From positions 1-59,770 of the forward strand of contig CASIBY010000020.1 of NCBI GenBank assembly GCA_949373095.1: a stretch of DNA of 59,770 nucleotides, written 5' to 3'. Positions 27,014 to 35,772 of this stretch are shown piece after piece. The position numbers were made by a program, and so were the translations under genes. The notes below the pieces were generated by a model. That model saw only the letters and a list, made by a program, of their open reading frames with translations, searched no databases and was not told where the DNA came from. The first letter of the stretch is position 1; each line of letters starts with the position of its first letter. Source of the DNA: Candidatus Poseidoniaceae archaeon (GTDB lineage: Archaea; Thermoplasmatota; Poseidoniia; Poseidoniales; Poseidoniaceae).

Positions 27014-27856
27014 CTAGATTCTTAGTGTGGTTTGGTCAAGCAGTAGATGGCCCTTTTCTTCTACGATTTCCACATCTCGAATTGGAACCTCATCTTGGAT
27101 GTGAACCGTGGCGAGATAGTCAGCGGCCAGCCCTGTTGCAGCAAGGGCCATCGGGGCGTGGTCCATGTCTAAATGGCCAAGGTCCGCTACATTGAGCATC
27201 TTAGTCAACCGTTCTTTACTTCGTTGCTTTGAACTCTTGTGCTGGCTTACCATGACGCCTTGTAAGTTTAGGAAAATCCTACCCAATTCGGGATGCTCAG
27301 CATCTTTTGGAGGGAGCACCCATTCGGTTGGATTCCAGCGTTGCAGTTCGTCCATTAAACGGACGAAGCGATCAGCCCCTTCGTGGCTACTCGCCCATGC
27401 TTGCCCGGTAGATGCATCAAGGATGCAAAGGCCAACGGTATTGTTGTCAAGTACAGTTGCTGCAAGTAGGGAACGTTCTTCGCTCTCAAGAAGCCCTTCT
27501 TCATACAAACTTCCTGGGGTAAAGACTCGCGTTACAACACGTTCAAGGAGTTTGGCTCCTTCTCGCAAGTTTTCTTCTTGTTCAGCAACGGTTACCTTGT
27601 GCCCCGCACGCAGCATGGTACGAAGGTGGTCTTCTAGTCCGTGCCAAGGAAACCCAGCCATAGGAATTGGGTTTTCAGAATTCTTGTCCCGAGATGTTAA
27701 TGCAAGTCCCAATACTTCTGCCGCAACTACTGCATCTTCATGGAAAAGTTCGTAAAAATCACCCATGCGGAAGAATAGAATGGTGTCAGGGTGCTCTTCT
27801 TTGATGTCAAAGAATTGGTCCATCATCCCTCTTTTTGTCATGCCATCCACCTCCAT
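27014..27856 (-). CDS. mutS: MutS, N-terminal part (mismatch-binding and connector domains); 5' half of frameshifted mutS
   Basis: The 280-residue piece has the MutS mismatch-recognition domain with FFRMGDFYELFHEDA. The Phe-Tyr-Glu is the wedge motif of MutS1. The connector domain follows, and the piece stops at LLLDQTTLRI. In intact MutS that stretch continues as 'R-N-L-E'. Here the minus strand reads AGAATCTAG, giving a stop at 27014-27016; one extra A would restore the frame. ATG 27841 (MTKRGMMDQFF) is an alternative start. With both halves joined the protein would be about 880 residues, normal for MutS. Confidence 0.85.
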   Translation of the reverse strand: MEVDGMTKRGMMDQFFDIKEEHPDTILFFRMGDFYELFHEDAVVAAEVLGLALTSRDKNSENPIPMAGFPWHGLEDHLRTMLRAGHKVTVAEQEENLREGAKLLERVVTRVFTPGSLYEEGLLESEERSLLAATVLDNNTVGLCILDASTGQAWASSHEGADRFVRLMDELQRWNPTEWVLPPKDAEHPELGRIFLNLQGVMVSQHKSSKQRSKERLTKMLNVADLGHLDMDHAPMALAATGLAADYLATVHIQDEVPIRDVEIVEEKGHLLLDQTTLRI

Positions 27857-27963
27857 TCCTTACGCTAGATGCGGAGGAAGTTGACGAGGGCACATGAAGG
27901 TTCTCGCCTTGGTTTGAGAAAACGGTGCATTTTAGCAACTTCATTGAAAGCAAGTCGATCCAA

Positions 27964-29178
27964 TCAAAATTCACGCATTTTGTTGAATGCTGACAAAGCC
28001 ATCATAGCCATCAGGAATGTGCCTGCAAGAATAAAGAGAAGGTTCAAGAAACCTCTCCCGTTCTCTATAGAACCGTTTGCTTGGATATCAATCGACCACT
28101 GGGCTGGCTCTCCCGCGGCGTTCATGCCATGGAAGTGTACGAAGTCTCCTTGGGTGCCTGCAACGCTCGCCGAGATCGGAATAGATTTGCTCAAAAGATG
28201 CGTTCTCAATTCACCATCGGTCCACTGGGCTATGACTGAACTTCCAGCCTCACCGATGAACCAGACCGACCCTTCTTGGTCAGCCACAGCAATGGCGCAT
28301 GGAGCATCAACTTCCAAATAATCCCCTTGTGCGTTTACGTGGATGCTGAAGTGTGTTCCACCGATAACGATTCCATCTGAAACAGATTGAATGGAGTGGA
28401 AGAGGCTATTTGGGAAGGTTTTGACTCGTTCCATGACGGGTGTTTGATTTCCTCCATCCCAAGTAATCCATCCAATGGCGGGGGTTGGTTCGGGGCTGGC
28501 AGGGCTTGAACCGTCTGCACCAGATGTTGTAGTATGAGTTCCAATTCCAATCCAATGTCCAGGGGAGCGAGCTTCAATATGCTGCCACTGAATTCCAGAT
28601 GCCATCGACATAGGCGCAGTAGGGTTGAGTCCAACTGTGCCTCTGAATGATGTTCCTTGACTTTCTTTAGTGAGTAAAAGGAGGTTGTCACTGTCATCTT
28701 CCGCCGCATCATAAATTGCGAATGAACCGTTTTCATCAGAATATACATATGTGGTTTGGACTCTTGGAGTTAATTCAACGAGTTCATTATTCTCAATTGA
28801 AAGCATTAGGTGTCCGTCTTGCATCGTCTTGAGGAATGACACATTTCGGCCTTCGTCAATGTCATCGGGGTTGTAGATTGCAGTCAAGGAATTGTCACTT
28901 GGGTGCTCAGTGAACATGTGGTAGCCCGCATTTGGAGCATATACCAAGGCTGTGTATGAATCGTTGGTGTTGGAATATTCAATATCCATTACCAATCCAC
29001 CGGCATGCTCTGCTGTGATCGGTGTGAGTTGGTCCCCCACAAAGTGTTCGGTGCCCCCGATAGCTAAAGCGCCTAAAAGGATGAATACAAAAAAGACCCC
29101 GAAAGCGAGCCATTGGTGTTCGGACTCTTCCTCTAAGAGTGCCTTCAACCTGCTCGCCATACTTGCCGGTAGGGCCAT
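27964..29178 (-). CDS. Membrane-anchored extracytoplasmic protein of unknown function
   Basis: From ATG 29178 this is 404 residues; a longer reading to 29403 runs through a region facing L10e and is unlikely. A short basic and acidic start (MASRLKALLEEESEHQ) precedes a membrane helix (WLAFGVFFVFILLGALAIGG). About 330 residues of beta-rich repeats follow, with WITWDGG and VWFIGEAG, and a C-terminal helix (FLNLLFILAGTFLMAMMAL). This layout, a possible beta-propeller held by helices at both ends, recurs at 48.4 kb. No enzyme motif is visible. It is divergent from rpl10e and lies 107 bases upstream of mutS on the same strand. Confidence 0.6.
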   Translation of the reverse strand: MALPASMASRLKALLEEESEHQWLAFGVFFVFILLGALAIGGTEHFVGDQLTPITAEHAGGLVMDIEYSNTNDSYTALVYAPNAGYHMFTEHPSDNSLTAIYNPDDIDEGRNVSFLKTMQDGHLMLSIENNELVELTPRVQTTYVYSDENGSFAIYDAAEDDSDNLLLLTKESQGTSFRGTVGLNPTAPMSMASGIQWQHIEARSPGHWIGIGTHTTTSGADGSSPASPEPTPAIGWITWDGGNQTPVMERVKTFPNSLFHSIQSVSDGIVIGGTHFSIHVNAQGDYLEVDAPCAIAVADQEGSVWFIGEAGSSVIAQWTDGELRTHLLSKSIPISASVAGTQGDFVHFHGMNAAGEPAQWSIDIQANGSIENGRGFLNLLFILAGTFLMAMMALSAFNKMREF

Positions 29179-29298
29179 CAGTCCATGAAGGCTTTTATCC
29201 AATAGGTGGGGATGAAACTCGTCATTGCGTGTCAGAACATCCAATGCGGAGATATCATAAGGGGAGCATCGGTCGCAGGCATGCTTGGAGGCATATGT

Positions 29299-29838
29299 AT
29301 GGCACGGAAACCAGCAGTAATGTATCGCCGATTGAAAGGTCCCGCTTATACTCGTCGTAAGTACATCGGCGGTGTCCCTAACAACCGTATTCATCAATAT
29401 CACGTTGGAAACCGTGTTGCTGCTGAAACTGGGCAGTTCCCAGTCGTCATCGAACTACGTTCGGATAATGACGTTCAAATCCGTCACACTGCTCTTGAAG
29501 CAGCCCGTGTTGTGTCCAACTCCACCATCCGTAAGGAAGCAGGAACTCAAGGATACTCTCTCCGAATCCACACTTTCCCTCACCACATCCTGCGTGAAAA
29601 CAAGCAGGCAACCGGGGCAGGGGCAGACCGTGTTTCTCAAGGAATGCGTTGCGCTTTCGGTAAGAATGTAGGAACTGCAGCTCGTGTCAAGCGTGGACAA
29701 CGTGTGATTTCGATTCAAGTTCACCCTGAACACTATCTCGCAGCTCGTGATGCACTTCGAAAGGCGAGCATGAAGTTCCCTACGCCTTGCACCGTCCGCC
29801 TTATCCGTGGACATGAGCACCTAAAGGGTCTCATTTGA
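29299..29838 (+). CDS. rpl10e: 50S ribosomal protein L10e (L16 family)
   Basis: This 179-residue protein starts MARKPAVMYRRLKGPAYTRR and includes GGVPNNRIHQY and FGKNVGTAARVKRGQ, all typical of archaeal L10e (bacterial L16). It binds 23S rRNA near the tRNA sites. I chose ATG 29299 because the preceding 31 in-frame residues are atypical and GGAGG lies at 29288-29292. It is transcribed away from the membrane protein at 28-29 kb and is followed 95 bases later by ABCE1, another translation gene. Confidence 0.95.
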   Translation: MARKPAVMYRRLKGPAYTRRKYIGGVPNNRIHQYHVGNRVAAETGQFPVVIELRSDNDVQIRHTALEAARVVSNSTIRKEAGTQGYSLRIHTFPHHILRENKQATGAGADRVSQGMRCAFGKNVGTAARVKRGQRVISIQVHPEHYLAARDALRKASMKFPTPCTVRLIRGHEHLKGLI

Positions 29839-29933
29839 AGCCGTAACCAATCGCTGAAAGCGAGCGGCATGGCTGCTTTTTCAACGGTCATTCAAAATAC
29901 GTTAGCCAAAAAGCAAAGCATAGGAGGGATGAG

Positions 29934-31712
29934 GTGCGAGTCGCAGTTTTGAAGGAAGACAATTGTCAACCAAAGAAGTGCAACGACGAGTGCCACGATT
30001 TTTGCCCTCCAGTTCGTAACGGACAAGAGTGTATCATTCTTGACGACAAAACTGGAAAGCCTCACATTTCTGAAAGCCTTTGTATCGGCTGTGGAATCTG
30101 TATCAATAAGTGCCCACATGATGCGTTGATCATCGAAAATCTACCGAGTGAACTCGAATCCGATATGATTCACCGATTCTCAATGAATGGATTTCGCTTG
30201 TTTCGCCTACCAACACCTTCCAAAGAAAGCGTTGTTGGAATTCTCGGGCCAAACGGGATGGGTAAGTCCACTGCAATCAATGCACTTTCTGGAAGGACCA
30301 TTCCGAATTTAGGGGATTGGATGGACACTGAGCCGGAATGGGACTCGGTGATTGAATCTCTGCCCCGCGGCGAGTTACGTGATTTCTTTATCGCTGTTCA
30401 AGCAGATAAAATTCGTGTTGCAGTCAAACCCCAGAACGTAGATCGTCTGCCAAAACGAGTCAAAGGAACCGTCCGTGAATTGTTGATGAAAGTTGATGAA
30501 CGCAATATTATGGTTGAAACTACCGAGGATTTGGGAATTGACCACCTCCTTGACCGGACCATCCAGCAATTATCTGGTGGTGAATTACAACGGATGGCGA
30601 TCTGTGCCACCATACTCAGAGATGTTGACGTATACTTCTTTGATGAGCCTTCATCTTATCTGGATATTCACGAGAGAATGCGAATCGTTCGGATCATTCA
30701 AAAACTCGCTGAAACAAAGCGAGTCATCGTTATTGAACACGATTTAGCGGTTCTCGATGTTCTTGCTGACCTGGTTCACATTGTGTATGGGAAAAAGGGA
30801 GCATTTGGAATCTTTACTCCTGCTCGCTCAACTCGTCAAGCCATCAATTCCTATCTTGATGGCTTCCTACCCGGAGAAAACGTGCGAATTCGAGATAAAC
30901 CCATCAAGTTCTTGCGTCATCGTGATCGAAGTGCAGAAATCGGAACTCCAGTTGTAAGTTGGGGTGGCCTTGAGAAAACACTTGGTGAGTTTAAACTTAC
31001 ATCGGGAGATGGCGCAGTTCATCGCTCAGAAGTTGTCGGTGTTGTTGGGCCAAACGGTACGGGTAAAACCACGATGATCAAACTTCTCGCAGGAGAACAT
31101 GAATACGACGGAGGCTGGGTTACGGCTGACGCAAAGATTTCATACAAACCTCAGCATATCGACGTAGATATTGACGGCTCAGTTCAACTTTGGCTTGATA
31201 GTGAACTCGGCCCACGATGGCGCAGTGGTGAGTTCAATGTGAACGTGATTCGCGCCTTAGGAGTTGACCAATTACTGCCGAAGCGCGTCAAGAAACTATC
31301 TGGTGGGGAACGCCAAGCTGTTTCCATCGCTATTTGCTTGGGAAGAGATGCAGACCTCTATCTCTTGGATGAACCCTCAGCACATTTGGACGCAAATGCT
31401 AGGATGGAGGCTGCTAAAGCTATCCGTAGAACCATGGAAGCGAATGAAAAGTCAGCCTTTGTCATCGATCACGATGTCTATTTCATTGACATCGTATCAG
31501 ATTCTCTCTTGGTCTTTGAAGGCGAAGGAGGTGTCCAAGGAAAGGCAACTGGACCCTTTAACCTAAGAGAAGGAATGAATCGCTTTTTGTCAAGTGTGAA
31601 TGTAACCTTCCGCAGAGATCATGATTCTCGACGACCACGAATCAACAAGCGTGAGAGCAGAAAGGATCGTGAACAACGTAACGTTGGTGATTACTATTCT
31701 TACGATGCGTGA
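29934..31712 (+). CDS. abce1: ABCE1/Rli1 ribosome recycling ATPase
   Basis: At 592 residues this is full-length ABCE1. The N-terminal iron-sulfur domain has CQPKKCNDECHDFCP and CIGCGICINKCP (two 4Fe-4S clusters). Two ATPase domains follow: Walker A GPNGMGKST with signature LSGGELQRM and FDEPSSYLD, then GPNGTGKTT with LSGGERQAV and LDEPSAHLD. It splits ribosomes after termination and links to initiation. Translation starts at GTG 29934, with GGAGGG at 29923-29928. It is followed by the two Fe-S nucleases, 42 bases downstream. Confidence 0.96.
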   Translation: MRVAVLKEDNCQPKKCNDECHDFCPPVRNGQECIILDDKTGKPHISESLCIGCGICINKCPHDALIIENLPSELESDMIHRFSMNGFRLFRLPTPSKESVVGILGPNGMGKSTAINALSGRTIPNLGDWMDTEPEWDSVIESLPRGELRDFFIAVQADKIRVAVKPQNVDRLPKRVKGTVRELLMKVDERNIMVETTEDLGIDHLLDRTIQQLSGGELQRMAICATILRDVDVYFFDEPSSYLDIHERMRIVRIIQKLAETKRVIVIEHDLAVLDVLADLVHIVYGKKGAFGIFTPARSTRQAINSYLDGFLPGENVRIRDKPIKFLRHRDRSAEIGTPVVSWGGLEKTLGEFKLTSGDGAVHRSEVVGVVGPNGTGKTTMIKLLAGEHEYDGGWVTADAKISYKPQHIDVDIDGSVQLWLDSELGPRWRSGEFNVNVIRALGVDQLLPKRVKKLSGGERQAVSIAICLGRDADLYLLDEPSAHLDANARMEAAKAIRRTMEANEKSAFVIDHDVYFIDIVSDSLLVFEGEGGVQGKATGPFNLREGMNRFLSSVNVTFRRDHDSRRPRINKRESRKDREQRNVGDYYSYDA

Positions 31713-31754
31713 TGGGAAAGCACAGTTCATGACCAAGTTACCCGAGGGGTTGTC

Positions 31755-33497
31755 ATGCCGGTAGGTCAGCCTCCACTTGGTGGTCCTCTCGGCCGCTCAA
31801 GAAATCGGCTCTCTGCAAGTTCTCTCACCACTTACCTTCGTTGTGAAAAGCAATGGTTTTTGGCTTATCAAGTGGGGTTGCACGGGCCGCTTCGCCCATC
31901 ACAAGTGGCGGGAATAGTGCTTGAGGATGCTTTGAGTGAATTGTTTATGATGCATCCACCTCAACTCAATTCGGAACAAGAACTTCTTGATTGGGTAGAA
32001 CCTCATATTGTGACTCAGGCAAAGAAAGCCCATGATGTTGGGCGAAGCGATTGGGATGAAAGTTTGTGGAGGGAAGATGGGGCATCATGGGATGATGTCG
32101 CCGTTGAAACATTCATAGACAGGATTCGTGGTGGTTTTCTGCTGTTTTTAGAAGAAGTGAGCCGATGTTTCGAGGAAAACGGAGGCCCTTACCTTGAAAC
32201 AAGAAGAAGCGGTTCTCAACCCTTTTCAGTACCCGAGCCGTCATGGGGGACAATTCCAGTTTTCCCCCGTTCAGAAAAAGTACCCGACATGGATTTGAGG
32301 CAATGGGAAATTGAACAATCTCCAACATGGTCCAGCAAAGGTGAGCCAGTGACCTGGAACGAGGCATGGGAATGTGCTCGGCCGTGGGTCAAAGACCCCC
32401 GTGTGCACCAGCCTCAACGCCTCTACAGTCCTGATGGTTGGGCTTCTGGTGAATTGGACCTCGTGCTGCGTTGGGACGGTACAATACGCATTATTGACAT
32501 CAAATCCGGCTCTTCAGAATCTTCCTTTGCAGCGTCTCTTGAGCATCAGTTGCGTTTCTATTCTTGGCTCTGGTCGCAAACACATGATGGGCAGCGGGTT
32601 GACGGTATGGAGGGGTGGTATCTTTCTGGCCCTGAGAGGGTTCAGTATGCACCTCCTGGTGAATCAGAGATAGAAACTCTAACTGCCTTCTACAAGGAAC
32701 AACATCAGGCCATGCAAAGCCTTGCTGAAGGCGTTGTAGCCTTCCCTTCATCACCCAAATCCGCATGTTCAGGGGAGGCCGCTGGTTGCTTTTGGTGCCA
32801 GGTTTCTCGAAGTGAATCATCCGAATGGAACCTTCACGAATCCCTTCAATGGATTTCAGAACTCTCCTCGCCATCTATCTCCTCACCCTATGCTCCGTTG
32901 TCCAGCATTCAAGGAAGAGTTTCAGTCAAAGGAACACTCTCAGGCGCATGGGGGCCGTTACCGAATCATTTCTCTGAACCAGTTCTTGGTGCAGTTCTGG
33001 TGGGGGGGACTCAGCACATTGCGCTCGAGGAAAGTGAGCCTGGTTCATTTCCAACTCTTCACCAAATTGAACAAAACAATGTTCTCGTACACAATGCTCT
33101 ACCTGGGGTTTGGAGAGATCAACCTAGGCTCTATGTCGATAAGGGAACTGAAATTATCCCAATTGAGGATGTTGGAGACGGCGATTCAATTGAGGTGACT
33201 CGCCTTGGTTTGTTGCGCACACGAGCTAATGTCAAAGGATATGTTTTGTCCATTCGAAGACGGAGTGGTCGTAGAATTGATGGGAAACCTTGGAGCATGG
33301 TGGCCTTCATGCTTTGGGACGGCACTCATGTGGCGGAAGTTGTCGCCTTTGGGAACAGCATTAATCAGCGAATTTTGAATTTGAAACCGGGTTCATTAGT
33401 GGCCATGACTGGCGTAGAAATCGGGTGGCGTTCGGGTTTGCTTCAATTACGAATTGATTCCCGGAAAACTCGAATGGAACCAACGTTTTTGCGATGA
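31755..33497 (+). CDS. Fe-S PD-(D/E)XK (RecB/Cas4-like) nuclease with C-terminal OB-fold, paralog 1
   Basis: This 580-residue protein opens with LSASSLTTYLRCEKQWFL, the N-terminal helix and first cluster Cys of Cas4/AddB/Dna2-like nucleases. The active site is GELDLVLRWDGTIRIIDIKSG (D...DxK), with QLRFYSW as the following Q-x3-Y motif. Three further Cys (CSGEAAGCFWC, about 335-348) complete a likely 4Fe-4S site. The C-terminus (about 470-575) is beta-rich, with ANVKGYVLSIRRRSGRRIDG and AEVVAFGNSI, and looks like an OB-fold. No helicase domain is present. The next gene is a clear paralog. It may process single-stranded DNA; that is inferred. Confidence 0.78.
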   Translation: MPVGQPPLGGPLGRSRNRLSASSLTTYLRCEKQWFLAYQVGLHGPLRPSQVAGIVLEDALSELFMMHPPQLNSEQELLDWVEPHIVTQAKKAHDVGRSDWDESLWREDGASWDDVAVETFIDRIRGGFLLFLEEVSRCFEENGGPYLETRRSGSQPFSVPEPSWGTIPVFPRSEKVPDMDLRQWEIEQSPTWSSKGEPVTWNEAWECARPWVKDPRVHQPQRLYSPDGWASGELDLVLRWDGTIRIIDIKSGSSESSFAASLEHQLRFYSWLWSQTHDGQRVDGMEGWYLSGPERVQYAPPGESEIETLTAFYKEQHQAMQSLAEGVVAFPSSPKSACSGEAAGCFWCQVSRSESSEWNLHESLQWISELSSPSISSPYAPLSSIQGRVSVKGTLSGAWGPLPNHFSEPVLGAVLVGGTQHIALEESEPGSFPTLHQIEQNNVLVHNALPGVWRDQPRLYVDKGTEIIPIEDVGDGDSIEVTRLGLLRTRANVKGYVLSIRRRSGRRIDGKPWSMVAFMLWDGTHVAEVVAFGNSINQRILNLKPGSLVAMTGVEIGWRSGLLQLRIDSRKTRMEPTFLR

Positions 33498-33552
33498 AGA
33501 GGCAGGGAGCCTTGCGTGAGAATTGAAAAGGGGTGGGCTCAGGTTTACCTCT

Positions 33553-35406
33553 ATGCCCGTCCAACTCGCAGACGCAACTACTGACACAGTTGGACCCTAT
33601 TCTCGGCTCTCGGCAAGTCAGGTGAACACCTACAAAGCCTGTCCACGTTTATGGTATTATGAGAAAGTCTTGCGATTTCGTATGCCACAGATTCCAGTTC
33701 TCTTTGTAGGCCGTGCTGTTGAAGAAGCCGTCTGTAGAGTCTTGAGGGAATCTCCAGCACTAATTCATGCATCGGCCCCTTCAGACGCTCACGACCCCTC
33801 TCCTCTTGATGAGGATGGCATTCCAGACCGTAACACGGCAAGCGGATGGCCTTCACAGATGCTCCTGCCGCTGGAAGAAAGTGATATCCCTGCCTCAAAA
33901 GAGGAATTGCTTGAATGGGCTATGGCCCGATGTGAACGACATCTCCCCGTCGCTCTTGAACGGGTCCGACTCGACTGGGAAGGAGACGATAGAAAAGCAG
34001 GTGATTGGAAGAGCGTTGACACGAACCGATGTCTTGAGATGACCAAAGCAGGGCTTCGTTTCCATATCGATGAAGTTGAACGTTGCTTTACAGAAAAAGG
34101 AGGCCCCAGCCTCCAGTCTTGGCGTGACGGAGAACGACCACAATGGCCGGCACCAGACGGTTTTGCCTTTGACTCATTTTCTACCGGACATCCATTCGCT
34201 GCCTCAGGTGACCCAAGCTGGTTGGAATCATGGGAGGTCTCTCGGCCTTGGTTTGTTGACCCAGATGCTGCTAAATTTTCCATGAATGCCATACACCCAG
34301 AACATTGGTTTCAGGGAGAATACGACCTTGTCTACAATTGGGATGGGGCAATAACCATTGTTGATTTGAAAGCCAGCCTTGGAGCGAACGACCGTTCGGG
34401 AGATTATGTTCGCCAACTCCGCATGTACGCAATGCTTTGGTACATCACTCATGGTCGCTCTGAAACCGTTACTTCTCTCCAAATTTGGTATTTGGGTCAT
34501 CCCTCAATCAAGCATATTGATGTCCCATCTCTCGAAGAATTGCGAGAGATGGAGGGTGAACTCCAAGAAATGTGGGTGAGTCTGAAGCAGGAACAACCAA
34601 CGCGGGATGAATGTCCGCCAGAGCCTGCATCAATGCGAGGTTTTGCGCCGGGTGGTAAACCAAAAGACCCACCTAAAATGGTCCGCTGTGATCGTTGTGA
34701 TTGGAAAGAAGTATGCCCTGCAGGAGGGGGTTCAGATGAAGCACCGCTTCCCGAGTCTCTTCAATTACCTGGATTTTCAGGAATGACACGTATTGACGAA
34801 ATAGGATCGCTAAATCCCCGTGCAAGTATTCGAGGAGAACTCTTCAGTGTGAGTGTCCCTACTGGTGGAAAGCCACCTAAAATTGTCGTTCAGCAAGGAC
34901 ATTATTTTGCAAACGTCAATATTATTTCCCACGAACATCGTGATGGTGGTAATACTTGGCCTGAGGGTCTGAAAAAGGGAGATGAAGTTCTCGTAGAAGA
35001 TGCTATATTCTCTACAAATTGGAAGGGAGAAATCGTTCTGAAAATCGACCCGTTTGCTCGTGTCGTACTGGATGATTCTCCACATGAAGATTCTCACGAC
35101 CTCATGGCTTACAACGCACGAAGAAATGTAGGCGGGAGAATCGTCTACACCTACGAAAAGAGTGGAATGAGTCGTAATGGAAAGACTTGGCGTCGTCGGG
35201 GTTTGATGTTGATGGACCATACCGGGGCCATGAAGGTTGAAGGTTGGTTTGACGATTGGAATAATCAATTTGGGATGGTTGAAGTAGGCGATATCGTGGT
35301 TATTGCTAACCTTGGTCTTGATGCTTGGGCTACAGAGGTCCGTGGAGATTATTCGAAACAATCCCGGCTTCAAATCATTGAGCGAGTTGAACGCTCAACC
35401 TCCTGA
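33553..35406 (+). CDS. Fe-S PD-(D/E)XK (RecB/Cas4-like) nuclease with OB-folds, paralog 2
   Basis: From ATG 33553 this is 617 residues, paralogous to the preceding gene. It begins YSRLSASQVNTYKACPRLWY (first cluster Cys). The nuclease site is GEYDLVYNWDGAITIVDLKAS and the Q-x3-Y motif is QLRMYAML. The cluster is completed by CDRCDWKEVC (C-x2-C-x5-C), which fits the Dna2/AddB/Cas4 pattern better than the first copy does. Two C-terminal OB-like regions follow (about 430-520 and 530-610), the second with RNGKTWRRRGLMLMDHTG. Its end overlaps the convergent GG-protein gene by 12 bases. Confidence 0.8.
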   Translation: MPVQLADATTDTVGPYSRLSASQVNTYKACPRLWYYEKVLRFRMPQIPVLFVGRAVEEAVCRVLRESPALIHASAPSDAHDPSPLDEDGIPDRNTASGWPSQMLLPLEESDIPASKEELLEWAMARCERHLPVALERVRLDWEGDDRKAGDWKSVDTNRCLEMTKAGLRFHIDEVERCFTEKGGPSLQSWRDGERPQWPAPDGFAFDSFSTGHPFAASGDPSWLESWEVSRPWFVDPDAAKFSMNAIHPEHWFQGEYDLVYNWDGAITIVDLKASLGANDRSGDYVRQLRMYAMLWYITHGRSETVTSLQIWYLGHPSIKHIDVPSLEELREMEGELQEMWVSLKQEQPTRDECPPEPASMRGFAPGGKPKDPPKMVRCDRCDWKEVCPAGGGSDEAPLPESLQLPGFSGMTRIDEIGSLNPRASIRGELFSVSVPTGGKPPKIVVQQGHYFANVNIISHEHRDGGNTWPEGLKKGDEVLVEDAIFSTNWKGEIVLKIDPFARVVLDDSPHEDSHDLMAYNARRNVGGRIVYTYEKSGMSRNGKTWRRRGLMLMDHTGAMKVEGWFDDWNNQFGMVEVGDIVVIANLGLDAWATEVRGDYSKQSRLQIIERVERSTS

Positions 35407-35616
35407 TGAGATGGTTGTGACAAGCAATTCAATGTCTTGATTTAACCGAGTGGAGTGGGGTAGAATTGTACCCTCATAACTCACAATGACCATGGAGGGG
35501 AGGATTTCTGAAGCAAGTAATGCTTCGCGAACTGTTGTTCCTGGTGCAAACGAACTTGAAATTTCGAAGTCCCTTCCGTGAAACCGTACTTCCATGATGC
35601 GGCTAGGCATCATCAT
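35395..35616 (-). CDS. Ubiquitin-like small modifier / sulfur carrier (SAMP/MoaD/ThiS-like)
   Basis: From ATG 35616 this is about 73 residues (ATGs at 35610 and 35595 are also possible). The sequence shows the beta-grasp pattern: TTVREALLASEI for the helix, then MVIVSYEGTILPHSTRL, then DIELLVTTISSGG. The protein ends in Gly-Gly, as needed for adenylation and conjugation or thiocarboxylate formation. Archaeal relatives (SAMPs) act both in sulfur transfer and in protein modification. MoaA is also in the window but 14 kb away. The upstream part of the long reading overlaps tRNA-Ser and is not coding. Confidence 0.75.
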   Translation of the reverse strand: MMMPSRIMEVRFHGRDFEISSSFAPGTTVREALLASEILPSMVIVSYEGTILPHSTRLNQDIELLVTTISSGG

Positions 35617-35650
35617 GCTTATGACGGTCGCGCTAAAGCCCTGTGATAGA

Positions 35651-35733
35651 GCCGAGGTCGCATAGCCCGGTATTGCGGTGGATTCGAAATCCACTGTCCC
35701 TTGGACGCGGGGGTTCAAATCCCTCTCTCGGCG
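35651..35733 (+). tRNA. tRNA-Ser (anticodon CGA)
   Basis: The 83-base region folds as a class II tRNA. The acceptor stem is GCCGAGG with TCTCGGC (one G-U), then discriminator G at 35733. The D stem is short (GCA/TGC). The anticodon stem GTGGA/TCCAC encloses TTCGAAA, giving anticodon CGA. A long variable arm (TGTCCCTTGGACG) and a T arm (GGGGG/CCCTC around TTCAAAT) follow. The long variable arm and G73 both fit serine. CCA is not encoded. No intron is seen. A TTATGA element about 32 bases upstream could be the promoter. Confidence 0.92.
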
Positions 35734-35772
35734 CTCTTAATTGGAATGATTGACTTTTTTGATGAGGTCAAA

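Noticed and set aside
29206-29298. Longer L10e start
   Set aside because: The extra residues do not fit L10e, and a ribosome site precedes ATG 29299.
29179-29403. N-terminal 75 residues of the anchored protein at 28-29 kb
   Set aside because: They lie across the rpl10e upstream and 5' coding region and show no membrane or signal features; the ATG at 29178 precedes the real membrane helix.
35617-35718. N-terminal extension of the GG protein
   Set aside because: It overlaps tRNA-Ser on the opposite strand and looks non-protein-like.
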